Below, piece by piece: positions 24,901-36,060 of a stretch of DNA of 64,000 nucleotides (its first letter is position 1; each line of letters opens with the position of its first letter). Source of the stretch: Arcuatula senhousia (lineage: Eukaryota; Mollusca; Bivalvia; Mytilida; Mytilidae); NCBI GenBank assembly GCA_963971305.1, contig OZ020313.1:19479260-19543259 (forward strand), written 5' to 3'. The notes below the pieces were generated by a model. The model did not search any database and had not been told where the DNA came from. It saw only the letters and a list, made by a program, of their open reading frames with translations. Made by a program: the position numbers and the translations under genes.

Positions 24901-27900
24901 GGTTTGAGCATGATGATCGTGTTGAGATAAAAGAAAGAGTCGTTGTAACAGGTTTTGAGTATTTTGCCTGTCTTAAAATTGGAGAATTATTTGCTGTGTA
25001 AGGTTTTATGAATATTTGGCTGTAAAAAGACTTAAGATTGGTTTGCTGTGTTAAGATTTGACAAAAGGTGGTTGTGTAAAGTTATAAGTAATTTTGACTG
25101 TAATAAGATTTAAGATTGGTTTGCTGTGAAAAGTTTGAGTAATGTGACTGTGTTAAGATTTAAGAATGGTTTACTATAACAGGTTTTGAATATTGTTGGC
25201 TATTTAAAGATTTGAGAACTGTTGACTGTGCAAAGTCATATGAATATTTGGCTGTACAAACGCTGTAGATTTGTTTGCTCGGAGAAGTTTGAGCTTTGTG
25301 GTTGTGTTAAGATTTGAAAATCATTGGTTGGTTAAAGTTAAAAGTAGGATTGGCTGTAATAAGACTCAAGACTGGTTTGCTGTAAAAAGTTGGAGTATAA
25401 TGGAAAGGTTGATATTAGAGAATGGTTTGATATAAGATGTTATGAGTGTCCTGGTTGTGTTAAGATTTAAGAATTGTTTGCTGTGAAAAGTTTTGATTTT
25501 CCTGGCTGTGATAAGATTTAAGAATAGTTTGCTGTGAAAGGTTACGAGTGTTTTAGATCTCTTCAAATTTAAGAATGGTTTGCTTTTAAGAAAGGGTTGC
25601 TGTAACAGGTTTTGAGTATTTTTGGCATTTTCAAAAATAGAGAAATGTTGGCTGTGTAAAGTTATATGAATATTTGGCTGTTAAAAGACTTAAGATTGGT
25701 TTGCTGTGTTACGATTTGAAAAAGGGTGATTGTGTTAAGTTATAAGTAATAATATGGAAATAAGATTTAAGATCGGTTTACTGTGAAAAGTTTTGAGTGT
25801 TGTTGCTGTGTTAAGATTGAAGACTGGTTTAAGATTGGTTTGCTGTGAAAGTTTTTAGTATTTAAAACGAAAGAATATAGAATATGTGCCAAAAAGACAC
25901 GATCCACATATTGAAAGGATTTTGATAAATGTACAAAAGCAAAAAAGTGTTGTGGTTGTTTTAAGATTGAAGACTGGTTTTAGATTGGTTTATTGTTTTG
26001 TGTATTTTTGGCTGTGGTAGTATTTGTGAATGATTGGCTGAGTAAAATTATACGAATTGTTGGTTGTAATAAGACTTAAATATGGTTTGCTGTGAAAAGT
26101 TTGAGTAAAGATTTAAGAATGTTTTTTGTAATAGATTTTGAGTGTTGTGGCTGTGTTGAAATTTAATAATGGTTTGCTGTGACAAGATATGAGCATTGTG
26201 GCTATGTTGAAATTGAAGAAAGGTGTGCAATGTTAGAAATCGGATCATTTGGATCGAATGATGAAAAAATGGTTGGCTGTTCTACATGTAACATATGAGA
26301 GTAGGTTGTTTGTGTTAAGATTTAAGAATGGTTTGATATTATAAGTTTTGAGTGTTGTTACTGTGTTAAGATTTATGTTGGTTTGCTGTGGGAAGGTTTG
26401 AGCATTACAAATGTATTGAGATAAAAGAAAGAGTTGTTGTTGTCATGGAGTAATATGTAAGGGTTAATATAAGAGAATTGTTTTATTTAAGAGGTTATGA
26501 GTGTCCTGGTTGTGATAAGATTTGAGAATTGTTTGCTGTGAAAGGTTTTGATTTTTTCGGCTGTGATAAGATTTAAGAATAGTTTGCTGTGAAAGGTTTT
26601 GAGTGTTGTGGATGTGTTCAAGTTTAAGAATGGTTTGATGCAATAAGTTTTGAGTGTTGTGGCTATGATAAGATTAATAATGGTTTGCTGTGAGAAAGTT
26701 TGAGCATTGTGGTTGTTGAGATAAAAGAAAGGGTTGCTGTAACAGATTTTGAGTATTTTTGGCTGTCTTAGAATTGGAGAAATGTTGGCTGTGTTAAGTT
26801 TTATGAATATTTGGTTGTAAAAAGACTTGATATTGTTTGCTGTGTTAGGATTTAAAAAAAGGGTGGTTGTGTAAAGTTATAAGTTACGTTCATTGTAAAT
26901 AAGATTTAAGATTGGTTTGCTGTGAAAAGTTTTGAGTGTTGTGGCTGTATTATGACTGAAGACTGGTTTAAGATTGGTTAAAGGTATTGTGTTTTGTTGG
27001 CTGTGGTAGTATTTGTGAATGGTTGGCTGTGTGAAATTTTATGAATTGTTGGCTGTAATAAGACTAACAATTGCTTTGCTGTGGAAAAGTTTAGTAAAGA
27101 TTTAAGAATGGTTTGTTGTCATAGGTTTTGAGTGTTGTGGCTGTGTTAAGATTTGAAAAGCATTGATTTGTTTAAGTTAAAAGTATGATTGTCTGTAATA
27201 AGACTTAAGATTGGTTTGATGTGACAAGATGGAGTATTGCAGAAGAGTTAATAATGGAGAATGGTTTGATTTAAGATAATACGAGTGTCCTGGTTGTGTT
27301 AAGATTTAAGAATTTTTTTTACTGTGAAAGGTTTAGAGTTTTCGCCTATGATGTGATTGAAGAATATTTTGCGGTGAAAGGTTTTGAGTGTCGTGGATGT
27401 GTTCAAATAAAAAAAAATGGTTGCTTTTTAACTTTTGAGTCTTGTGCGCTGTGTTAAGATTTAAAAATGATTTGATGTAATAATTTCTGAGTGTTGTGTT
27501 TATGTTAAAATTTATAGTGGTTTGCTGTGAGAAGGTTTGAGCATTGTGGTTGTGTTGAGATTTAAGAAAGGGTTGCTGTAACAGGTTTTGAGTATTTTTG
27601 GCTGTTTTGAAATTAAAGAAATGTTGGCTGTATAAAGTTATATCAATAATTGGCTGTAAAAAAGACTTTAGATTGGTTTGCTGTGTTAGGATTTGAAAAA
27701 GGGTGGTTGTGTAAAGTTATAAGAAATGTTGATTGTAAATAAGATTTTAGATTGGTTTGCTGTGAAAAGTTTTGAGTGTTGTGACTGTATTATGACTGAA
27801 GACTGGTTTAAGATTGGTTAACGGTTTTGTGTATTGTTGGCTGTGGTGGTATGTGTGAATGGTAGGCTGTGTGAAAGTATATGAATTGTTGGCTGTATTA

Positions 27901-29846
27901 AGACTTACAATTGGTTTGCTGTTAACAGTTTGAGTAAAGATTTAAGAATGGTTTGTTGTCATAGGTTTTGAGTGTTGTGGCTGTGTTAAGATTTGAAAAG
28001 CATTGATTGGTTTTAGTTATAAGCATAATAAGACTTAAGATTTGTTTGCTCTGACAAGTTGGAGAATTGCGGAAGGGTTAATATTGGAGAATAGCTTGAT
28101 TTAAGATGTTATGAGTGTTCTGGTTTTGTTAAGATTTAAGAATTGTTTGCTGTGAAAGGTTTTGAGTTTTCTGTTTGTGATAAGATTTAAGAATATTTTG
28201 CTGTGAAAGGTTTTGAGTGTCGTGGATGTGTTCAAATTAAAGAATGGTTTGCTTTTACAATTTTTAATCTTGTGTACTGTGTTAATATTTATAATTGTTT
28301 GCTGTGAGAAGGTTTGAGAATTGTAGTTGTGTTGAGATTTAAGAAAGGGTTGCTGTCACAGGTTTTGAGTATTTTTTGCTGTTTTAAAATTGGAGATATG
28401 TTGGGTGTTTAAAGTTATATGAATATTTGGCTGTAAAAAGACTTGAGATTGGTTTGCTGTGTTAGGATTTGAAAAAGGGTGGTTGTGTAAAGTTATAAGA
28501 AATGTTGATTGTAAATAAGATTTAAGATTGGTTTGCTGTGAAAAGATTTGAGTAATGTGACTGTGTTAAGATTTAAGAATGGTTTGCTATAACAGGTTTG
28601 AATATTGTTGGCGGTTTAAAGATTTGAGAATGGTTGACTTTGTAAAGATAGATGGATATTTGGCTGTACAAACGCTCAGGCTTAGTTTGCGAAGAAGTTT
28701 TGAGTGTCCTGGCTGTGTTGAGATTTATATTGGTTTGCTGTGAGAAGGTTTGAGCAATGTGGTTTTGTTGAAATTTAGAAAGGGTTGCAGTAACAGGTTT
28801 GACTGACTGAAAATTGGGTAAGAATGGGTAAGCTTCAGAAAGAGGCATGAAAAGGTAGCTGTGTTCAGATGTAAGAGAGGGTAGGCTGTGTTGAGATGAA
28901 AGAATTGGTAGGCTGTGTAGAGATAGAGAAGACAGTTTGTGTTGATATGTAAGAAAGGATAGACTGTGTTGAGATGTAAGAAAAAGTAGGCTGTGTAGAG
29001 ACAGAAGAAAGCGTATTCTGTGTTAAGAATGGGTAAATAAAGGTAATAACAAAACTACCGAACTTGAATGATCAATCTCATAGTCCAGAGAAAATGACAA
29101 AAACGAATCAGTCATACCGGAGAATTGGTGGATCGCAATGGTCCTGACTTGGTAAAGACATTTCAAACGAAATGGTGGGTTTAACCAGGTTTTATGGCGC
29201 CAAACCTCCCTCTTCCATTGCGATCTTAGGATCCGGTAATGACCATAGAACACAACATAGTTGTGAGACACAAAAGGGATATTGAGGTGATCATCTCAGT
29301 AACTAGTATTAAGTTGCATTAATGGGTAGGCTGTGATGGGATGTAAGATTTGTTATGCTGTGTTGAAATGTAAGAAAGAGTAGATTGTGTAAGATGCAAG
29401 AAAAGATAGACGCTGTTGATATGTAAGAAAGGGTAGGCTCTGTTGAGATGCATAATTAGGTAAGGCTATGTTGACATGCACAACAAGGTAGATGTGTTGA
29501 GATGTAAGAAAGGGTAGGCTTTACTGTGATGCATGATTTTGAAATTTAAAATTTCGCAGATTTTATTTTCGCGGTTACATTTGATTCGCGAAAATAAGCG
29601 AAAATTAAACCACTGCAAAAATTACCCGCTATACGGTATTTTATCAGTGAACGTCATTGATGCTGCAAACCATGTGCACGTTAAAGGTTTTGACACCGAT
29701 AAGTGCTTTTCACGCAGACATTTGGCAATAACAATTCCACTAAACCATCCCTTATATATTTAAAGATATACAACACCTTTCACAGTAGAATATACAGCGA
29801 AGGGTGCTACAAGAACTGTGAAAAAAATTTTCATGAAGGCAGTCAT
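15908..29846 (-). CDS. Gene B: single-Ig-domain membrane protein, five phase-1 exons
   Basis: Read on the minus strand, the exons are 29846-29777, 18011-17745, 17250-17182, 16565-16491 and 15996-15908. Every junction is GT/AG and phase 1; total length is 570 nt or 189 residues. Exon 1 encodes a signal peptide beginning MTAFMKIFFTVLVAP. Exon 2 is a divergent Ig domain with VAC (strand B), TKW (strand C) ten residues later, a KY motif mid-domain, and ETYIFWC (strand F). Exon 3 is a Ser/Thr-rich linker. Exon 4 carries the membrane segment (MKFIVIVAVILSVSI). Exon 5 is a short tail with HKYDNDAYKW, then the stop. Intron 1 (~11.8 kb) contains the hammerhead retrozyme array, a SINE and the 22-29.5 kb minisatellite. 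It is a paralogue of gene C: the first exons are both 70 nt and clearly alignable. The ligand is unknown; a role in recognition or adhesion is inferred from domain order. Confidence 0.75.
16850..16998. mobile_element. Small hAT-like MITE in gene B intron
   Basis: Inverted ends AGGGGCGGATCCAG and CTGAATCCGCCACT are flanked by GCAGAC on both sides, a partial match to an 8-bp target duplication. About 150 bp, between gene B's membrane and linker exons. A single end of the same family (GGATCCGCCACTGCAG) occurs near 37371. Confidence 0.55.
18494..18542 (+). ncRNA. Hammerhead ribozyme, array unit 1
   Basis: Stem I GCGCCT/AGGCGT; core CTGATGA; stem II GTCT/AGAC with loop TGAAT; core GAAA; helix III CGCGCG, which is self-complementary with no room for a loop; cleavage triplet GTC. 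The palindromic helix III suggests it acts as a dimer, as proposed for animal type I hammerheads with minimal helix III. Confidence 0.8.
18854..18902 (+). ncRNA. Hammerhead ribozyme, array unit 2
   Basis: Identical core and stems to unit 1. All conserved catalytic positions are present. Confidence 0.8.
19212..19260 (+). ncRNA. Hammerhead ribozyme, array unit 3
   Basis: Same fold; the stem II loop reads GGAAT and the 3' side of stem I reads AGGCGC. The change after AGGCG (T to C) falls at the end of stem I and leaves the core intact. Confidence 0.78.
19571..19619 (+). ncRNA. Hammerhead ribozyme, array unit 4
   Basis: Core and all stems are the same as unit 1. Confidence 0.8.
19929..19977 (+). 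ncRNA. Hammerhead ribozyme, terminal partial unit
   Basis: Complete ribozyme with the GGAAT loop variant. The unit is cut ~40 bases downstream, where the array ends in unrelated sequence. Confidence 0.78.
20020..21415. other. Unique part of gene B intron 1
   Basis: AT-rich sequence between the retrozyme array and the SINE. The minus-strand ORF 20708-20325 is hydrophobic but has no splice-site or homology support and is not used in the gene model. Confidence 0.4.
21419..21657 (-). mobile_element. tRNA-derived SINE, minus copy
   Basis: The reverse complement shows TGGTGTAGTGGTTAACGCGC, an AGGGACGAAAAAGGGGTTTC block and GGAGAGCAATACCCCATGCA, matching the 59.1-kb SINE. The box B region is deleted or diverged. 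It sits in gene B's intron 1 and, relative to transcription, has the same orientation as the copy in gene C. Confidence 0.7.
21948..21988. repeat. Near-perfect palindromic hairpin beside an ATTT microsatellite
   Basis: TTATGAAGATAAACTA and TAGTTTATCTTCATAA enclose a ~9-base loop. An (ATTT)n run follows at 21995-22026. Both lie in gene B's intron 1. Confidence 0.6.
22240..29525 (-). repeat. Diverged ~27-bp minisatellite, intron 1 of gene B
   Basis: About 7 kb of imperfect tandem units, plus-strand consensus around GGCTGTGTTAAGATTTAAGA and ATGGTTTGCTGTG. The reverse complement (CTTAACACAGCC...) is the form seen at 54-58.6 kb. The sense strand of gene B therefore carries the same strand as gene C's array. 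Units are much more diverged than in the other array. Interruptions include a unique patch near 25860-25945 and an interspersed repeat at 29035-29226. Many small minus-strand ORFs rich in SQQTNxN are read-through of the repeat, not genes. Confidence 0.85.
29035..29226 (+). repeat. ~190-bp interspersed repeat, copy 1
   Basis: From AAATAAAGGTAATAACAAAA to TTCCATTGCGATCTT, nearly identical to 41648-41841, including TGGCGCCAAACCTCCC. It interrupts the end of gene B's minisatellite. Confidence 0.7.
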
Positions 29847-29849
29847 TCT

Positions 29850-30840
29850 GTTCTGTTCTGTTAAATGTAAATTCCTCCTATCCTAGGAGCCGACAAATTA
29901 ATGTCAATTCACCTCCACCGTCACGTGATCTTCACCATAACAAAACAGCATGACAAAATGTCTTATTATCTTAGATTTATATATTGATAACTGTTTATTA
30001 TACTCAGTGTGGGCAGTATTCCTTTTCATTAATGACTTCTCCTTTTAAATCACAAAACCTACACCATGTGATGATATAGATACTCAAGTTTACACATGCG
30101 CAATGTTACTCAAAGTAAAAGAAAAATGGCCGTGCTATCTAATTTCAAGACGATTTAAAGTAGAAAATAAATTCAAAATAAACATTCTGTTGTATAATTT
30201 GTCAGTGTTATTCAAAAAGTTACAAAAGTGTTTCAAAAGGTCATGCCGTTATGTTTATACAATTTAATTTGAAATGTGCGTCAAGGTAGATGACATTGAA
30301 GGCCAACAAAATCATGCCTTTCTCACTTAACAATGCCATAGCTTCCTATAAGGTATTCTGATTTTGTAAGAGAATGATTTGATCAGAAAAAAAGTAAAAA
30401 AGTAAAGTTCACAAACAACAAAATTTCGAAAATAAGGAGAACAAATGAGAATCAAATCTACTTACTTCATGTAGTCTACGTTATCAAATAAATTTCTCAA
30501 AGAGAATAATCTATCCTTAACATATTTACATCGTTTATAATATTTTTTTCTTATTTTCAATTCGCGTCCTCTCTTTGGTAAATAACAATTGATATAAATA
30601 TTCTTTGGGAATCAACTCAGGTGTAGGTTTTACAAGGCTCATAAATCCATAGTTTTAAATATCTTACTTCTATACCTACATGCCTATCCCATTACAATTT
30701 TTTTTAAGGTATATGTATAGATTTTAATAAGTAAATGTTTACACAGTCGTGCATAGCAACTCTGAAAACATTGGATTTAAAATCTATATGTTTAAATTTG
30801 CAATCATTCAATAGACAAAGGCGTCAATTTTGTCATTTTT
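29850..30840. other. Upstream flank of gene B
   Basis: Immediate 5' side of gene B's first exon on the minus strand. AT-rich, no second gene seen; promoter elements are not resolvable. Confidence 0.4.
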
Positions 30841-30844
30841 ATCT

Positions 30845-31050
30845 TTGGGTAGAGTTTAACTTCCGAGGTTAGCACGTTCCGGCATCAATGTCTTTGTGTT
30901 GAAAAACGCATCAAAGTTTTCAATTGTCCAAATAAATTTCAAAATTGTCAAAACCATAAGGTTCTTCCTACCCCTGGTATAAGTTGATCTTAGACATAAT
31001 GTTTTCCAGCTTCACAGTTTTGGTTTAATTCTTCTATGCTCTACATTTTC
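30845..31050 (+). mobile_element. Partial retrozyme cut by assembly gap
   Basis: Sequence from the GAGTTTAACTTCCGAGGTTA segment through the CTTCTATGCTCTACATTTTC end matches the non-ribozyme half of the 359-bp unit, diverged. It runs straight into the N gap, so further tandem units may be hidden there. Confidence 0.6.
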
Positions 31051-31150
31051 NNNNNNNNNNNNNNNNNNNNNNNNNNNNNNNNNNNNNNNNNNNNNNNNNN
31101 NNNNNNNNNNNNNNNNNNNNNNNNNNNNNNNNNNNNNNNNNNNNNNNNNN
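31051..31150. other. Assembly gap
   Basis: Exactly 100 N, the usual placeholder for a gap of unknown size, bounded on the left by a partial retrozyme. Confidence 0.99.
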
Positions 31151-31892
31151 ATATAATATTTGGATGTTATGATGATTGTAATATAAAACTATTAATGTCA
31201 CCTAAAAATAATTGAACCTTGAAAGTAACATTCTTACGCCACCTGCATATGGTGTTTTTTACAACTATTTCTAAACGTAAGGCTTGTACAGATTTTCTTT
31301 ATTTTATCCGACAACGTATTCTCCATGACCATCCTTTAAACCAAAACTGCAATGACCGCTTGCCCATTGTGTTATTTTGAAGCATTACAGGTACTATTTA
31401 TGCCAGTTAAGTGTAATAATATAGCACAAATTCCTCCATTGTGTCGAGTGATATGTGAATTTAACATCAAAATACCAGTATTTGATATTTTTACATCAGT
31501 CGAGAGACGCTTCCTGGCAGGCTGACAATAATTACGATGTTCCCAAGAAAATTTCTCTTAGTCTCGTTTACTATAAAGTCGTTGTAACAAGTTCTCTCTT
31601 GTTGAATTGAACTTTTCGATTTTTCTTGTACTGTTTTTTTTTACTTAGTTCAACATAATCAATAGGGTAGAAGATTGTACACACAAAACTAGTGTAACCC
31701 TGCCACATTGTCAGTGAGCTTGTTCAACAGCAAGTTATCTTTTCCAAGCTGTGGTTGTCCTTTTTATTGTCATGTGACTGTTTTATGTCTAAAATAGGTC
31801 TTTTGCTGGTGATTTTGGTATAAGTATTTAAGACAGCGTATTATACTATAAATCTGGCGCCAATTGCCGTACAAAACATAAGTCTCCCAAAC

Positions 31893-31981
31893 TCTTGTAC
31901 GCAGAACCAGCTCCATAATTTGCCAAAAAAACTTGTAATGCTAAAACACATCTTTGTGAAAGCTGGTTCCGCGTGCAAGAC
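31893..31981. repeat. Inverted repeat with GGAACCAGCT arms
   Basis: CTTGTACGCAGAACCAGCT and AGCTGGTTCCGCGTGCAAG form 20-bp arms around a 45-bp loop. The arm also occurs alone at 1031-1052 (CTTGCACGAGGAACCAGCTC), so it is a dispersed element. Confidence 0.5.
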
Positions 31982-32679
31982 TAACTGAAAATTGAAAAGA
32001 ATATATTTTCTAGCTTGTCTTCAGTATACTCTATACACAAAAATATTCTAAATCTATGAGTTTTTCTTCGTTTTTCTTTTGATTAACGTATGTTTCTAAT
32101 TCAAAATTTTTGTTTTAAGTAATGTTTACATATGTTACAGTAATTTTCTTAAATCAAGCATTTTTAGAATGCCTGATATTTTAGGCATTTTATAAAATGA
32201 CTAAGTTCTATCGGCATTATTTAAAATTTACAAAATGCCTGGAATTTTTTTACAAAGTCCTATGGGTATTGGTAGTCCTATGCACATAACTTTATTTGAA
32301 ACTTGTTTTAATCATTGAAAACATATTCATAACTAGAGTTAAATTTATAGTCATTTGTAAAATCATTGCCTGACCTTGGCAGATACACAATTTTCGTTGA
32401 GCTCAGAACATTAGTTTACAAACAAACTTTTAGAGATTTTAGATATTAGCAACGGCAAAAAGATAATGAAGAGGGATATTAAAAGAGCCTTTAAAATTAA
32501 AGAAAGCAACCGAAGAGAAGGCACTGAACTATAACTATATCTGCAAAAGTCTTTTGAATTAGATCACCTAGACCGCAGGTTCATGTGAGCTATTGCCATC
32601 ACTTGGTGTCTATTGTCGTTGTCAGTCATATCTTAACCATTTTTCAAAAATCGCCACACTTGACATCTTATATTTTATT

Positions 32680-32920
32680 CCCTTGCGGGGCCCAGGAGAC
32701 GAAATGGCAAGCAGCAGAGCCTAGCTTGTCGTAGGGGTCTTGGGATTCTGAAGTCGGGTTAGTGCTCAGCCTACAGATCGACCAAGGTGTGTGCCCTAGG
32801 TGGCTGAATAGAGTGGCCTTCGTCTGCGTGGGTTGTCAGGTCTGTAATACAGAAGCCCTGACCGCTGACATTAGTGGGCCAACGTGTGCGGATCCGTATT
32901 GACCTTGGACGCAGTCCGAA
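32680..32920 (+). repeat. GC-richer interspersed repeat, copy 3
   Basis: Matches the 44.2-kb copy from GGGGCCCAGGAGACGAA to GGGCCAACGTGTGCGGA, then departs. Same orientation. Confidence 0.55.
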
Positions 32921-34363
32921 GTCGATATATATAGATCTAATGTTCGATATATTCTTGAACTTACCAGACCAAAAGCTATAATTGTTATATTATTAATGAT
33001 AAGTTGTTGTAACTGGTTTATGCATTACAGTTTTTGACGTTATAATTATGGATATTTCATTCACTGGATATTTGTATGACAAAATTATTCCACCATGTCC
33101 ACATCAATAAAGTACTATCAAAATACAACCAAACTGTTTTCTTTCTAATATTTTGACTCCATATACACAATGTATTTCTCAATCACTCCAATAACTCTTT
33201 GTTTTTGTTGAATGCAAAAACTTTTAAAAGATTTTTTATTGGATACATTTGACAAGTGATTGAATGTTTGGAATTTTTAAATTCTATTGTTAGTAACGTG
33301 CTGTATATGTATGCAGCATTAAAGATATCGCTTGAAAGTTTTTTTTGTAATTATATGTAGCCAAAGAAATACAAAATGACCATGCGGTATTGTTCAACCT
33401 ATCAAAATAAAGAAATTCTATCTGATTGATAATATTCTTTTATAACGGTAACATCATTTGGCTACAAAATATGATATAAAGTAACATGCTTTCAAATACT
33501 TTTTACTTTTTGCCTTTACATGGGCCAAAATATGGCCTTTATATCGTAACAAATCCTTTGTTCAATTACCTTTTGAAAAATTGAAAACCAGTGAAAAAGC
33601 AATTCCTTGGGGTATATTATTCTATGAAACCATCCTCATATCCAAAAATTCTTCAATATATAAAATCATAAAAAACTAACAAATGTATGTTTTGAACGAG
33701 TTTAAAGAATTTAAACAAATCGATTTCAAAAATAGTTCTTTTTTCAATGATATGAATTAAACTCTATACCTATTCCTTTAGAAATCAATGACTGTTATGG
33801 TGTACTTGGATTACCTCTTGTAAAAGGTATAGATGTTAAATATTCTAAATATAGATTTACAAGCCTTTATGAATAAAGCACTTAAGTAAACTACTATAAA
33901 TGAAAACATCATCTATTATATTCCACGTACCATGCAAAGTGACGGGTATTGAGAATTAGATATTACACCATTATTTTAAATCAGTTATAATATGTTAAGG
34001 TTTTTATTTTGCTACATTCATGCAAAAGGAAATTGATTATTTGGGTAAATCTGAGTTTAAACGGAAATGCAATGTTCTTGGGACCACTTGTTTTAGATCT
34101 AAAAAATAACATGGGATCAGACTTAGTTTAACCCCTAACTAGTCTAACCTTGCCACATTTTAAATGGACCTGTCCTTAGCCAGGAATCTTTATCAAAGTT
34201 GATTTTGTATTCGTCGAATTCTTCTGTTTGTTTCTTGTCAAACAGGGTTTCATTCATTGACACTTTAAGATTTTGATTAATCATATGTAGTTTATTTTCA
34301 TCCACGGCCAATCGCAAAACAGCGAGCAGCGACCGCTGGTCACATTACAGACTGCTGGCTGTT

Positions 34364-34763
34364 TTTCGTTGTGGATTTTTCAAATTGTTGTCAATGTTGT
34401 AGGTTGTGTTGCGTACACTTATTCCACATCTCATTATCTTCTATTATGTATTTTTACCAGCTTTACATTTTTCTGGAAATTATGGATTAGAAAACTTATT
34501 GTCCTCTTCAGAAAATGTGTCTCTCTTAAAGTAAGAAAACTATAGAAAATCATACCAGTTCAATGTTTAGCGATGAATTATAGATATAAGTATTGCTAAA
34601 TAGTGTTAAAAGTAAAATAATCGATTTCCTTTTATGTTGCAAAACAAAACCTTAAAATATTGTATAGAATAGAAGAAAATGAGATGTGGAATAAGTGTAC
34701 GCGACACAACCTACATTATAAACGTATATTTTAAATATCCACAATGGAAAATTGTTTGACAAT
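34364..34763. mobile_element. Foldback element with GTACACTTATTCCACATCTC arms
   Basis: The arms 34364-34447 and 34671-34763 are inverted copies including GTAGGTTGTG, CGTACACTTATTCCACATCTC-like sequence and TTCTATT. The centre (~220 bp) is AT-rich and non-coding. One half-copy of the same arm lies at 49255-49350. Confidence 0.65.
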
Positions 34764-35352
34764 TATGTTGTATCAAAAAATTCCCAATGCCCTTCACTTT
34801 GGTTTCGTTAGATATAGAACAAAAATATAGATTGATGTTTTCATGCATGGTAGTTCATTTCAGTGTTTTGTCTATATAGACTTCTTAATCTAAATGTTTA
34901 ATATTTAATGCATATATACATGTTCCAACATTGATATATTAAGAGAAAAGTTTAAAAGTGTAGGTATGAGGTTTAATGCCGAATCATTGGAAGAAAAAAA
35001 TATTGACATTTTATGACACTGAAAATTGAATTCCAAAGTCGATTTGTTTAAATTCCAACTCGTTCAAAACACATGTTTTAATTTTTTTAAATGATTTTTA
35101 TATGTTTTAGATGTAAGGATGGTTTTCATGGAAGTATACGTTCCACGGAATTGCATTGAAACTGCTTTTTTGGTTTTTTTTAAAGATAATTATACAAATT
35201 TTACTTAAGCATATATAAACCGACAAATAATAAAAATCCAATCCTTATGAAGTCGCCCAAAACAAAGTATGGAAGACTTTTTGTTTTAACACCGTTTCAT
35301 AAGTTAACCAAAATAAAGTTTTGACGACTTAAATGTTTTTTGCATTTTCTAA

Positions 35353-36060
35353 AGCCCCAGTCACACTGTCACGTTTCAGCACCCGTTCTACACCGTTTCT
35401 CAAACGTAGTGAAACGGCTATCAACGTAACAAAACGTACCGACACGTAGTTGAAACCGGGTACATACGTAGAGATACCTAGACGCAAAAGTGGGTGCCTC
35501 GTTTGTATCGTTTGCACGACACAAACGTGGCGAAACGCGGCTAAAAAATAAACGTAGCAGATACGTAGTAGAACGTGGTAAAACGTCGTTAAAACGTGTC
35601 AAAACCTAGTGAAAGCGTAACGAAAACCTAGTAAAACGTAGCGGAATGCCCATCACAAATTTTTACAACGTTTTCCTAGGTATTTACTATGTTTCACGAG
35701 GTTTTATGAGATTTTTGAACGTTTTTTACGTTTAATGTTACACTAGTAAGCCATAAATAGTCTGAAATGGCCAAACAAGATACTTTTTAACTGAACAAAT
35801 CTTTTCCGATTCTCGTTCAGATAATTTAAGATATTCAGTCTATAATCAGATCAATCATCATTACAGTCGGTTCGGATCCGTTCAGACAAATTCAGTTTGT
35901 TCAGACTATCGTAGTACGTTAATTAGTGTTAAGATCTGTCAAGACTACTTCAGTAATTATCGGATCGATTACATTTAATTGAATTTAGATTCGTTTGGAC
36001 CGTGTTAAGATGTGTTAAGATAATAAGAGTACATCCCTTTGTACTATCAAGACAACTCGA
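35353..36060 (+). mobile_element. Left inverted end of a large repeat pair
   Basis: Starts AGCCCCAGTCACACTGTCAC. Then come ~370 bp of dispersed ACGTTT/AAACGT motifs, an ACTAGT site near 35740, and ~300 bp of scattered TTCAGA and TTAAGAT motifs. The same order, inverted, ends at 51336, although there the parts are split. Minus-strand ORFs at 35329-35602 are incidental. Confidence 0.7.

Larger units (their letters stand above)
31151..34360. other. Non-coding region with dispersed repeats
   Basis: No credible ORF. Contains the 31.9-kb inverted repeat and the 32.7-kb interspersed repeat; otherwise AT-rich. Confidence 0.4.

Noticed and set aside
23169..28848. Several 60-90-codon minus-strand ORFs rich in N, S, Q and T
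   Set aside because: They are read-through of the diverged minisatellite in gene B's intron; none has a domain or consistent start.
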